Shown here: positions 40,392 to 53,509 of the stretch, one piece after another | How positions within the stretch are numbered: the stretch's first letter is position 1 | How the letters are laid out: every line of letters begins with the position of its first letter | NCBI GenBank assembly: GCA_034190875.2 | Contig: JAXDRA010000660.1 | Span: forward strand, 29,147 to 93,146 | Direction: 5' to 3' | Source of the DNA: Urechis unicinctus | Lineage: Eukaryota; Annelida; Polychaeta; Xenopneusta; Urechidae | Length of the DNA: 64,000 bases | Notes under the pieces: model-generated | The model's input: only the letters and a program-made list of their open reading frames with translations | What the model was told of the DNA's origin: nothing | The model's database searches: none | Program-made: the position numbers and the translations under genes

Positions 40392-42222
40392 CGACTACAG
40401 ATGTGCATATCTTAGTCAACGTCTACACTTACCACGACAAGAAGGGACTATAACGATTACAGACGTGCATTTCTAAGTCAATGTTTACACTTACATCGAA
40501 AAGTAGGGGCTGTAACGACTACTGACGCGCATATCTTAGTCAACGTCTACACTTACATCGACAAGCAGGGACTGTAACGACTACTGACGTGCATGTCTTA
40601 GTTAACGTCTACACTTACATCGACAAGTAGGGACTGTAGCGATTACTGACTTGCATGTTTTAGTCAACGTCTACACTTACAACGATAAGTAGGGACTGTA
40701 ACGACTACTGACGTGCATGTCTTAGTCAACGTCTACACTTACCACAACAAGCAGGGACTGTAACGACTACTGACGTGAATGTCTTGGTCAACGTCTACAC
40801 TTACCACGACAAGCAGGGACTGTAACGACAGCTGACGTACATGTCTTAGTCAACGTCTACACTTACCACGACATGTAGGGGCTGTAACGACTACTGACGT
40901 GCATGTCTTAGTCAACGTTTACACTTACCACGACAAGTAGGGACTGTAACGACTACTGACGTGCATGTCTTAGTCAACGTCTACTCTTACAAAGACAAGT
41001 AGGGAATGTAACGATTACTGAGGTTCATGTCTTAGTCAGCGTCTACACTTACCACGATAAGTAGGTACTGTAACGACTACAGACGTGCATGTCTTCGTCA
41101 ACGTCTACACTTACATCGACAAGTATGGACTGTAACGACTACTGAATTGCATGTCTTAGACAGTTCTACACTTACCACGAAATGTAGGGACTGTAACGAC
41201 TACTGACGTGCATGTCTTAGTCAACGTCTACACTTACCACGACAAGTAGGGACTGTAACGACTAATGACGTGCATGTCTTAGTCAACGTGTACACTTACC
41301 ACGACAAGTAGGGACTGTAACGACTAGAGACGTGCATGTCTTTGTCAAAGTGTATACTTACCACGACAAATAGGGAATGTAACGACAACAGACGTGCATG
41401 TCTTAGTCAACGTCTACACTTACCACGATTAGATAGGAACTGTAACGACTACAGACGTGCATGTCTTAGTCAACGTCTACACTTACATCGACAAGTAGGG
41501 ACTGTAACGACTACTGACGTGCATGTCTTAGTCAACGTCTACACTTACCACGACAAGAAGGGACTGTAACGACTACAGACGTGCATTTCTAAGTCAATGT
41601 TTACACTTACATCGAAATGTAGGGGACTGTAACGACTACAGACGTGCATGTCTTAGTCAACGTCTACACTTACATCGACAAGTAGGGACTGTAACGACTA
41701 CTGACGTGCATGTCTTAGTCAACGTCTACACTTACCACAACATGTCTTAGTCAACGTGTACACTTACCACGACAAGTAGGGACTGTAACGACTAGAGACG
41801 TGCATGTCTTTGTCAAAGTCTACACTTACCACGACAAATAGGGACTGTAACGACTACAGACGTGCATGTCTTAGTCAACGTCTACACTTACCACGATTAG
41901 ATAGGGACTGTAACGACTACAGACGTGCATGTCTTAGTCAACGTCTACACTTACATCGACAAGTAGGGACTGTAACGACTACTGACGTGCATGTCTTAGT
42001 CAACGTCTACACTTACCACGACAAGAAGGGACTGTAACGATTACAGACGTGCATTTCTAAGTCAATGTCTACACTTACATCGAAATGTAGGGACTGTAAC
42101 GACTACTGACGCGCATATCTTAGTCAACGTCTACACTTACATCGACAAAGTAGGGACTGTAACGACTACTGACTTGCATGTCTTAGTCAACGTCTACACT
42201 TACCACAACAAGCAGGGACTGT
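40082..42222 (+). repeat. Consensus-shifted copy of 10.8-12.95 kb
   Basis: Landmarks at 10,811, 10,942, 11,127, 11,711, 12,150 and 12,617 recur at 40,083, 40,214, 40,399, 40,983, 41,422 and 41,890 (offset 29,272, then 29,273). Many sites that are variant in the other copy carry the array consensus here: CACCCACC becomes CACTTACC, GTTATCATC becomes GTTAACGTC, GACGTGCTTG becomes GACGTGCATG, and TCTTCAC becomes TCTACAC. The shift grows stronger toward 42 kb. Confidence 0.82.
41275..42210 (+). repeat. 467/468-bp tandem duplication pair, third locus
   Basis: Third copy of the same pair, 29,272-29,273 bp downstream of the second locus, with the same truncated junction (41,742/41,743). Units here are 468 bp because AGATGG has become AGATAGG. 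Many variant bases of the other two loci are replaced by consensus bases. The two 77-codon open frames at 41,336-41,569 and 41,804-42,037 are the same chance reading frame in the two units. Confidence 0.8.
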
Positions 42223-43531
42223 AACGACTACTGACGTGCATATCTTAGTCAACGTCTACACTTACCACGACAAGCAGGGACTGTAACGACAGCTGACGTA
42301 CATGTCTTAGTCAACGTCTACACTTACCACGACATGTAGGGGCTGTAACGACTACTGACGTGCATGTCTTAGTCAACGTCTACACTTACCACGACAAGTA
42401 GGGACTGTAACGACTACTGACGTGCATGTCTTAGTCAACGTCTACACTTACAAAGACAAGTAGGGAACTGTGTAACGACTACTGAGGTTCATGTCTTAGT
42501 CAACGTCTACACTTACCACGACAAGTAGGGACTGTAACGACTACAGACGTGCATGTCTTAGTCAACGTCTACACTTACATCGACAAGTAGGGACTGTAAC
42601 GACTACTGAATTGCATGTCTTAGACAGTTCTACACTTACCACGAAATGTAGGGACTGTAACGACTACTGACGTGCATGTCTTAGTCAACGTCTACACTTA
42701 CATCGACAAGTAGGGACTGTAACGACTGCTGACGTGCATGTCTTAGTCAATGTCTACACTTACCACGACAAGTAGGGACTGTAACGACTACAGACATGCA
42801 TGTCTTAGTCAACGTCTACACTTACCACGACAAGTAGGGACTGTAACGACTACAGACGTGCATGTCTTAGTCAACGTCTACACTTACCACGACAAGTAGG
42901 GACTGTAACGACTACTGACGTGCATGTCTTAGTCAACGTCTACACTTACCACAACAAGTAGGGACTGTAACGACTACAGACGTGCATGTCTTAGTCAACG
43001 TCTACACTTACCACGACAAGTAGGGACTGTAACGACTACTGACGTGCATGTCTTAGTCAACGTCTACACTTACCACGACAAGTAGGGACTGTAACGACTA
43101 CAGACGTGCATGTCTTAGTCAACGTTCTACACTTACCACGAAAAGTAGGGACTGTAACGACTACTGACGTGCATGTCTTAGTCAACGTCTACACTTACAT
43201 CGACAAGTAGGGACTGTAACGACTACTGACGTGCATGTCTTAGTCAACGTCTACACTTACCACGACAAGTAGGGACTGTAACGACTACTGACGTGCATGT
43301 CTTAGTCAACGTCTACACTTACATCGACAAGTAGGGACTGTAACGACTACTGACGTGCATGTCTTAGTCAACGTCTACACTTACCACGACAAGTAGGGAC
43401 TGTAACGACTACAGACGTGCATGTCTTAGTCAACGTCTGCACTTACCACGACAAGTAGGGACTGTAACGACTACTGACGTGCATGTCTTAGTCAACGTCT
43501 ACACTTACCACGACAAGTAGGGACTGTAACG

Positions 43532-43554
43532 ACTACAGACGTGCATGTCTTAGT
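43532..43554. repeat. Bulged dyad in the A16 consensus monomer
   Basis: ACTA-C-AGAC and GTCTTAGT are reverse complements apart from one unpaired C, flanking the six bases GTGCAT. This gives eight-base arms around a short loop, present in every monomer with A at base 16; T at base 16 breaks one pair. The symmetry is visible in the sequence, but any role (binding site, hairpin) is inference. Confidence 0.6.
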
Positions 43555-46500
43555 CAACGTCTACACTTACCACGACAAGTAGGGACTGTAACGACTACAG
43601 ACGTGCATGTCTTAGTCAACGTCTACACTTACCACGACAAGTAGGGACTGTAACGACTACAGATGTGCATGTCTTAGTCAACGTCTACACTTACAACGAC
43701 ACGACTATAACGAGTACAGACGTGCATTTCTAAGTCAATGTTTACACTTACATCGAAAAGTACTGTAACGACTACTGACGTGCATATCTTAGTCAACGTC
43801 TACACTTACATCGACAAGCAGGGACTGTAACGACTACAGACGTGCATGTCTTAGTTAACGTCTACACTTACATCGACAATTAGGGACTGTAGCGATTACT
43901 GACTTGCATGTTTTAGTCAACGTCTACACTTACATCGACAAGTAGGGACTGTAACGACTGATGATGTGCATGTCTTAGTCAATGTCTACACTTACCACGA
44001 CAAGTAGGGACTGTAACGACTACAGACATGCATGTCTTTGTCAATGTCTGCACTTACCACGACAAGTAGGTACTGTAACGACTACAGACGTGCATGTCTT
44101 AGTCAACGTCTACACTTACCACGACAAGTAGGGACTGTAACGACTACAGACGTGCATGTCTTTGTCAATGTCTGCACTTACCACGACAAGTAGGGACTGT
44201 AACGACTACAGACATGCATGTCTTAGTCAACGTCTGCACTTACCACGACAAGTAGGGACTGTAACAACTACAGATGTGCATATCTTAGTCAACGTCTACA
44301 CTTACCACGACAAGAAGGGACTATAACGATTACAGACGTGCATTTCTAAGTCAATGTTTACACTTACATCGAAAAGTAGGGGCTGTAACGACTACTGACG
44401 CGCATATCTTAGTCAACGTCTACACTTACCACGACAAGCAGGGACTGTAACGACAGCTGACGTACATGTCTTAGTCAACGTCTACACTTACCACGACATG
44501 TAGGGACTGTAACGATTACTGACTTGCATGTTTTAGTCAACGTCTACACTTACAACGACAGTAGGGAACTGTAACGACTACTGACGTGCATGTCTTAGTC
44601 AACGTCTACACTTACCACGACAAGTAGGGACTGTAACGACTACTGACGTGCATGTCTATGTCAACGTCTACACTTACCACGACAAGCAGGGACTGTAACG
44701 ACTAGCTGACGTGCATGTCTTAGTCAACGTCTACACTTACCACGACATGTAGGGACTGTAACGACTACTGACGTGCATGTCTTAGTCAACGTCTACTCTT
44801 ACAAAGACAAGTAGGGAATGTAACGACTACTGAGGTTCTTGTCTTAGTCAACGTCTACACTTACCACGATAAGTAGGTACTGTAACGACTACAGACGTGC
44901 ATGTCTTCGTCAACGTCTACACTTACATCGACAAGTAGGGACTGTAACGACTACTGAATTGCATGTCTTAGACAGTTCTACACTTACCACGAAATGTAGG
45001 GACTGTAACGACTACTGACGTGCATGTCTTAGTCAACGTCTACACTAATCACAACAAGTAGGGACTGTAACGACTACTGAATTGCATGTCTTAGACAGTT
45101 CTACACTTACCACGACAAGTAGGGACTGTAACGACTACAGACATGCATGTCTTTGTCAATGTCTGCACTTACCACGACAAGTAGGTACTGTAACGACTAC
45201 AGACGTGCATGTCTTAGTCAACGTCTACACTTACCACGACAAGTAGGGACTGTAACGACTACAGACGTGCATGTCTTTGTCAATGTCTACACTTACCACG
45301 ACAAGTAGGGACTGTAACGACTACAGACATGCATGTCTTAGTCAACGTCTACACTTACCACGACAAGTAGGGACTGTAACGACTACAGACGTGCATGTCT
45401 TAGTCAACGTCTACACTTACCACGACAAGAAGGGACTATAACGACTACAGACGTGCATTTCTAAGTCAATGTTTACACTTACATCGAAAAGTAGGGACTG
45501 TAACGACTACTGACGTGCATATCTTAGTCAACGTCTACACTTACATCGACAAGCAGGGACTGTAACGACTACTGACGTGCATGTCTTAGTCAACGTCTAC
45601 ACTTACATCGACAAGTAGGGACTGTAACGACTACTGACGTGCATGTCTTAGTCAACGTCTACACTTACCACGACAAGTAGGGACTGTAACGACTACTGAC
45701 GTGCATGTCTTAGTCAACGTCTACACTTACCACGACAAGTAGGGACTGTAACGACTACTGACGTGAATGTCTTAGTCAACGTCTACACTTACCACGACAA
45801 GCAGGGACTGTAACGACAGCTGACGTACATGTCTTAGTCAACGTCTACACTTACCACGACATGTAGGGACTGTAACGACTACTGACGTGCATGTCTTAGT
45901 CAACGTCTACTCTTACAAAGACAAGTAGGGAACTGTAACGACTACTGACGTGCATGTCTTAGTCAACGTCTACACTTACCACGATAAGTAGGTACTGTAA
46001 CGACTACAGACGTGCATGTCTTAGTCAACGTCTACACTTACATCGACAAGTAGGGACTGTAACGACTACTGAATTGCATGTCTTAGACACGTCTACACTT
46101 ACCACGACAAGTAGGGACTGTAACGACTACTGACGTGCATGTCTTAGTCAACGTCTACACTTACCATCGACAAGTAGGGACTGTAACGACTACTGACGTG
46201 CATGTCTTAGTCAACGTCTACACTTACCACGACAAGTAGGGACTGTAACGACTACAGACGTGCATGTCTTTGTCAACGTCTACACTTACCACGACAAGTA
46301 GGTACTGTAACGACTACAGACGTGCATGTCTTAGTCAACGTCTACACTTACCACGACAAGTAGGGACTGTAACGACTACTGACGTGCATGTCTTAGTCAA
46401 TGTCTCTACACTTACCACGACAAGTAGGGACTGTAACGACTACTGACGTGCATGTCTTAGTCAACGTCTACACTTACCACGACAAGTAGGGACTGTAACG

Positions 46501-48611
46501 ACTACAGACGTGCATGTCTTAGTCAACGTCTACACTTACCACGACAGTAGGGACTGTAACGACTACAGACGTGCATGTCTAAGTCAACGTCTACACTTAC
46601 CACGAAAAGTAGGGGCTGTAACGACTACTGACGTGCATGTCTTAGTCAACGTCTACACTTACCACGACAAGTAGGGACTGTAACGACTACAGACGTGCAT
46701 GTCTTAGTCAACGTCTACACTTACATCGACAAGTAGGGACTGTAACGACTACTGACGTGCATGTCTTAGTCAACGTCTACACTTACCACGACAAGTAGGG
46801 ACTGTAACGACTACTGACGTGCATGTCTTAGTCAACGTCTACACTTACCACGACAAGTAGTAGGGACTGTAACGACTACAGACGTGCATGTCTTAGTCAA
46901 CGTCTACACTTACCACGACAAGTAGGGACTGTAACGACTACAGACGTGCATGTCTTAGTCAACGTCTACACTTACCACGACAAGTAGGGACTGTAACGAC
47001 TACTGACGTGCATGTCTTAGTCACGTCTACACTTACCACGACAAGTAGGGACTGTAACGACTACAGACGTGCATGTCTTAGTCAACGTCTACACTTACAT
47101 CGACAAGTAGGGACTGTAACGACTACTGACGTGCATGTCTTAGTCAACGTCTACACTTACATCGACAAGTAGGGACTGTAACGACTACTGACGTGCATGT
47201 CTTAGTCAACGTCTACACTTACCACGACAAGTAGGGACTGTAACGACTACTGACGTGCATGTCTTAGTCAACGTCTACACTTACCACGACAAGTAGGGAC
47301 TGTAACGACTACTGACGTGCATGTCTTTGTCAACGTCTACACTTACCACGACAAGTAGGGACTGTAACGACTACTGACGTGCATGTCTTAGTCAACGTCT
47401 ACACTTACCACGACAAGTAAGGACTGTAACGACTACTGACGTGCATGTCTTAGTCAACGTCTACACTTACCACGACAAGTAGGGACTGTAACGACTACAG
47501 ACGTGCATGTCTTAGTCAACGTCTACACTTACCACGACAAGTAGGGACTGTAACGACTACTGACGTGCATGTCTTAGTCAACGTCTACACTTACACACGA
47601 CAAGTAGGGACTGTAACGACTACTGACGTGCATGTGCATGTCTTAGTCAACGTCTACACTTACCACGACAAGTAGGGACTGTAACGACTACTGACGTGCA
47701 TGTCTTAGTCAACGTCTACACTTACCACAACAAGTAGGGACTGTAACGACTACAGACGTGCATGTCTTAGTCAACGTCTACACTTACATCGACAATGTAG
47801 GGACTGTAACGACTACTGACGTGCATGTCTTAGTCAACGTCTACTCTTACAAAGACAAGTAGGGAATGTAACGACTACTGAGGTTCTTGTCTTAGTCAAC
47901 GTCTACACTTACCACGACAAGTAGGAACTGTAACAACTACAGACGTGCATGTCTTAGTCAACGTCTACACTTACCATCGACAAGTAGGGACTGTAACGAC
48001 TACTGACGTGCATGTCTTAGTCAAACGTCTACACTTACCACGACAAGTAGGGACTGTTACGACTACTGACGTGCATGTCTTAGTCAACGTCTACACTTAA
48101 TCACGACAAGTAGGGACTGTAACGACTACAGACGTGCATGTCTTAGTCAACGTCTACACTTACCACACAACAAGTAGGGACTGTAACGACTACAGACGTG
48201 CATGTCTTAGTCAACGTCTACACTTACACGACAAGTAGGGACTGTAACGACTACTGACGTGCATGTCTTAGTCAACGTCTACACTTACCACGACAAGTAG
48301 GGACTGTAACGACTACTGACGTGCATGTCTTAGTTCAACGTCTACACTTACCACGACAAGTAGGGACTGTAACGACTACTGACGTGCATGTCTTAGTCAA
48401 CGTCTACACTTACCACGACAAGTAGGGACTGTAACGACTACTGACGTGCATGTCTTAGTCAACGTCTACACTTACACGACAAGTAGGGACTGTAACGACT
48501 ACTGACGTGCATGTCTTAGTCAACGTCTACACTTACCACGACAAGTAGGGACTGTAACGACTACTGACGTGCATGTCTTAGTCAACGTCTACACTTACCA
48601 CGACAAGTAGG

Positions 48612-48673
48612 GACTGTAACGACTACTGACGTGCATGTCTTAGTCAACGTCTACACTTACCACGACAAGTAGG
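48612..48673 (+). repeat. Representative consensus monomer, 62 bp
   Basis: This unit matches the majority base at every position and is followed without interruption by further copies. Using it as the numbering reference, CpG dinucleotides lie at positions 9-10, 19-20, 37-38 and 52-53. The T/A dimorphism is at position 16 (T here), and the CA/AT dimorphism is at 50-51 (CA here). Inside the unit, AACGACTAC (7-15) and AACGTCTAC (35-43) are 8/9 identical and 28 bp apart, which may be a trace of an older, shorter ancestral repeat or chance. The 62-bp length was checked by the shift of the repeat phase by 2 bases per 60-base line throughout 48-49 kb. Confidence 0.95.
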
Positions 48674-49712
48674 GACTGTAACGACTACTGACGTGCATGT
48701 CTTAGTCAACGTCTACACTTACCACGACAAGTAGGGACTGTAACGACTACTGACGTGCATGTCTTAGTCAACGTCTACACTTACCACGACAAGTAGGGAC
48801 TGTAACGACTACTGACGTGCATGTCTTAGTCAACGTCTACACTTACACGACAAGTAGGGACTGTAACGACTACTGACGTGCATGTCTTAGTCAACGTCTA
48901 CACTTACCACGACAAGTAGGGACTGTAACGACTACAGACGTGCATGTCTTAGTCAACGTCTACACTTACCATCGACAAGTAGGGACTGTAACGACTACTG
49001 ACGTGCATGTCTTAGTCAACGTCTACACTTACAAAGACAAGTAGGGACTGTAACGACTACTGACGTGCATGTCTTAGTCAACGTCTACACTTACCACGAC
49101 AAGTAGGGACTGTAACGACTACAGACGTGCATGTCTTAGTCAACGTCTACACTTACACGACAAGTAGGGACTGTAACGACTACTGACGTGCATGTCTTAG
49201 TCAACGTCTACACTTACCACGACAAGTAGGGACTGTAACGACTACTGACGTGCATGTCTTAGTCAACGTCTACACTTACCACGACAAGTAGGGACTGTAA
49301 CGACTACAGACGTGCATGTCTCTTAGTCAACGTCTACACTTACTTACAAAACACAAGTAGGGACTGTAACGACTACTGACGTGCATGTCTTAGTCAACGT
49401 CTACACTTACCACGACAAGTAGGGACTGTAACTACTACTGACGTGCATGTCTTAGTCAACGTCTACACTTTACACGACAAGTAGGGACTGTAACGACTAC
49501 TGACGTGCATGTCTTAGTCAACGTCTACACTTACCACGACAAGTAGGGACTGTAACGACTACTGACGTGCATGTCTTAGTCAACGTCTACACTTACCACG
49601 ACAAGTAGGGACTGTAACGACTACTGACGTGCATGTCTTAGTCAACGTCTACACTTACCACGACAAGTAGGGACTGTAACGACTACTGACGTGCATGTCT
49701 TAGTCAACGTCT

Positions 49713-49986
49713 ACTCTTACAAAGACAAGTAGGGAATGTAACGACTACTGAGGTTCTTGTCTTAGTCAACGTCTACACTTACCACGATACGTAGGAACTG
49801 TAACAACTACAGACGTGCATGTCTTAGTCAACGTCTACACTTGCATCGACAAGTATGGACTGTAACGACTACTGAATTGTATGTCTTAGTCAACGTCTAA
49901 ACTTTCCACGACAAGTAGGGACTGTTACGACTACTGACGTGCATGTCTTAGTCAACGTCTACACTAATCACAACAAGTAGGAACTG
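49713..49986 (+). repeat. 274-bp variant cassette, copy 1
   Basis: A run of variant monomers inside consensus sequence, in fixed order: ACTCTTACAAAGAC, GGAATGTAACG, ACTGAGGTTCTTG, GATACGTAGGAACTG, CTTGCATCGACAAGTATGG, GAATTGTATG, TCTAAACTTTCC, ACTGTTACG and ACTAATCACAACAAG. The same order recurs at 53,236 and 60,453, with the right part alone at 56,481. Confidence 0.85.
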
Positions 49987-50602
49987 TAACGACTACAGAC
50001 GTGCATGTCTTAGTCAGTTCTACACTTACCACGACAAGTAGGGACTGTAACGACTACAGACGTGCATGTCTTAGTCAACGTCTACACTTACCACGACAAG
50101 TAGGGACTGTAACGACTACTGACGTGCATGTCTTAGTCAACGTCTACACTTACCACGACAAGTAGGGACTGTAACGACTACAGACGTGCATGTCTTAGTC
50201 AACGTCTACACTTACCACGACAAGTAGGGACTGTAACGACTACTGACGTGCATGTCTTAGTCAACGTCTACACTTACCACGACAAGTAGGGACTGTAACG
50301 ACTACTGACGTGCATGTCTTAGTCAACGTCTACACTTACCACGACAAGTAGGGACTGTAACGACTACAGAGGTGCATGTCATTAGTAGTCAACGTCTACA
50401 CTTACCACGACAAGTAGGGACTGTAACGACTACTGACGTGCATGTCTTAGTCAACGTCTACACTTACCACGACAAGTAGTAGGGACTGTAACGACTACTG
50501 ACGTGCATGTCTTAGTCAACGTCTACACTTACCACGACAAGTAGGGACTGTAACGACTACAGACGTGCATGTCTTAGTCAACGTCTACACTTACCACGAC
50601 AA

Positions 50603-50760
50603 CGACTACTGACGTACATGTCTTAGTCAACTACACTTACACGACAAGTAGGGACTGTACGACTACGACTACACTGACAACGTCTACACTTACATCGACA
50701 AGTAGGGACTGTAACGTACAGACGTCATGTCTTAGTCACGTCTACACTTACACGACAAGT
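50603..50760 (+). repeat. Scrambled satellite patch
   Basis: Shortened and rearranged monomer fragments break the phase: GACAACGACTACTGACG at the left edge, ACTACGACTACACTGACAACG near 50,660, and GTAACGTACAGACGTC near 50,712. Clean consensus monomers lie on both sides. All pieces derive from the monomer. Confidence 0.75.
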
Positions 50761-53235
50761 AGGGACTGTAACGACTACTGACGTGCATGTCTTAGTCAAC
50801 GTCTACACTTACACACTTCCACGACAAGTAGGGACTGTAACGACTACTGACGTGCATGTCTTAGTCAACGTCTACACTTACCACGACAAAGTAGTAGGGA
50901 CTGTAACGACTACTGACGTGCATGTCTTAGTCAACGTCTACACTTACCACGACAAGTAGGGACTGTAACGACTACTGACGTGCATGTCTTAGTCAACGTC
51001 TACACTTACCACGACAAGTAGGGACTGTAACGACTACTGACGTGCATGTCTTAGTCAACGTCTACACTTACCACGACAAAGTAGGGACTGTAACGACTAC
51101 TGACGTGCATGTCTTAGTCAACGTCTACACTTACCACGACAAGTAGGGACTGTAACGACTACAGACGTGCATGTCTTAGTCAACGTCTACACTTACCACG
51201 ACAAGTAGGGACTGTAACGACTACTGAATTGCATGTCTTAGTCAACGTCTACACTTACCACGACAAGTAGGGACTGTAACGACTACTGACGTGCATGTCT
51301 TAGTCAACGTCTACACTTACCACGACAAGTAGGGACTGTAACGACTACTGACGTGCATGTCTTAGTCAACGTCTACACTTACCACGACAAGTAGGGACTG
51401 TAACGACTACAGACGTGCATGTCTTAGTCAACGTCTACACTTACCACAACAAGTAGGGACTGTAACGACTACTGACGTGCATGTCTTAGTCAACGTCTAC
51501 ACTTACCACGACAAGTAGGGACTGTAACGACTACTGACGTGCATGTCTTAGTCAACGTCTACACTTACCACGACAAGTAGGGACTGTAACGACTACTGAC
51601 GTGCATGTCTTAGTCAACGTCTACACTTACACGACAAGTAGGGACTGTAACGACTACTGACGTGCATGTCTTAGTCAACGTCTACACTTACCACGACAAG
51701 TAGGGACTGTAACGACTACTGACGTGCATGTCTTAGTCAACGTCTACACTTACACGACAAGTAGGGACTGTAACGACTACTGACGTGCATGTCTTAGTCA
51801 ACGTCTACACTTACCACGACAAGTAGGGACTGTAACGACTACTGACGTGCATGTCTTAGTCAACGTCTACACTTACCACGACAAGTAGGGACTGTAACGA
51901 CTACTGACGTGCATGTCTTAGTCAACGTCTACACTTACCACGACAAGTAGGGACTGTAACGACTACTGACGTGCATGTCTTAGTCAACGTCTACACTTAC
52001 CACGACAAGTAGGGACTGTAACGACTACTGACGTGCATGTCTTAGTCAACGTCTACACTTACCACGACAAGTAGGGACTGTAACGACGACTGACGTGCAT
52101 GTCTTAGTCAACGTCTACACTTACCACGACAAGTAGGGACTGTAACGACGACTACTGACGTGCATGTCTTAGTCAACGTCTACACTTACCACGACAAGTA
52201 GGGGACTGTAACGACTACTGACGTGCATGTCTTAGTCAACGTCTACACTTACCACGACAAGTAGGGACTGTAACGACTACAGACGTGCATGTCTTAGTCA
52301 ACGTCTACACTTACCACGACAAGTAGGGACTGTAACGACTACTGACGTGCATGTCTTAGTCAACGTCTACACTTACCACGACAAGTAGGGACTGTAACGA
52401 CTACTGACGTGCATGTCTTAGTCAACGTCTACACTTACCACGACAAGTAGGGACTGTAACGACTACAGACGTGCATGTCTAGTCAACGTCTACACACTTA
52501 CACGACAAGTAGGGACTGTAACGACTACAGACGTGCATGTCTTAGTCAACGTCTACACTTACCACGACAAGTAGGGACTGTAACGACTACAGACGTGCAT
52601 GTCTTAGTCAACGTCTACACTTACCACGACAAGTAGGGACTGTAACGACTACTGACGTGCATGTCTTAGTCAACGTCTACACTTACCACGACAAGTAGGG
52701 ACTGTAACGACTACTGACGTGCATGTCTTAGTCAACGTCTACACTTACCACGACAAGTAGGGACTGTACGACTACTGACGTGCATGTCTTAGTCAACGTC
52801 TACACTTACCACGACAAGTAGGGACTGTAACGACTACTGACGTGCATGTCTTAGTCAACGTCTACACTTACATCGACAAGTAGGGACTGTAACGACTACT
52901 GACGTGCATGTCTTAGTCAACGTCTACACTTACCACGACAAGTAGGGACTGTAACGACTACTGACGTGCATGTCTTAGTCAACGTCTACACTTACCACGA
53001 CAAGTAGGGACTGTAACGACTACTGACGTGCATGTCTTAGTCAACGTCTACACTTACCACGACAAGTAGGGACTGTAACGACTACTGACGTGCATGTCTT
53101 AGTCAACGTCTACACTTACCACGACAAGTAGGGACTGTAACGACTACAGACGTGCATGTCTTAGTCAACGTCTACACTTGCATCGAAATGTAGGGACTGT
53201 AACGACTACTGACGTGCATGTCTTAGTCAACGTCT

Positions 53236-53509
53236 ACTCTTACAAAGACAAGTAGGGAATGTAACGACTACTGAGGTTCTTGTCTTAGTCAACGTCTACA
53301 CTTACCACGATACGTAGGAACTGTAACAACTACAGACGTGCATGTCTTAGTCAACGTCTACACTTGCATCGACAAGTAGGGACTGTAACGACTACTGAAT
53401 TGTATGTCTTAGTCAACGTCTAAACTTTCCACGACAAGTAGGGACTGTTACGACTACTGACGTGCATGTCTTAGTCAACGTCTACACTAATCACAACAAG
53501 TAGGAACTG
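53236..53509 (+). repeat. 274-bp variant cassette, copy 2
   Basis: Same order and length as the copy at 49,713, with no net indel; AAGTATGG is AAGTAGGG here. It is preceded by a CTTGCATCGAAATG monomer (53,178), which also precedes the related island at 63,531. Confidence 0.85.

Noticed and set aside
41336-41569. 77-codon open reading frame, with a near-identical one at 41,804-42,037
   Set aside because: Both are the same chance frame through the two 468-bp satellite units. Codon content is the monomer read in successive frames (62 is not a multiple of 3), giving repeated DVHVLVNV and CLSQRLH strings. There is no start context, domain or non-satellite sequence.
46264-46446. 60-codon open frame
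   Set aside because: Translation of three consensus monomers; opened by a small insertion near 46,403. No coding signal.
48612-48673. A 31-bp ancestral half-monomer
   Set aside because: The internal 9-base similarity (7-15 against 35-43) is offset by 28 bp, not 31, and the flanks do not align, so a dimeric origin is not supported.
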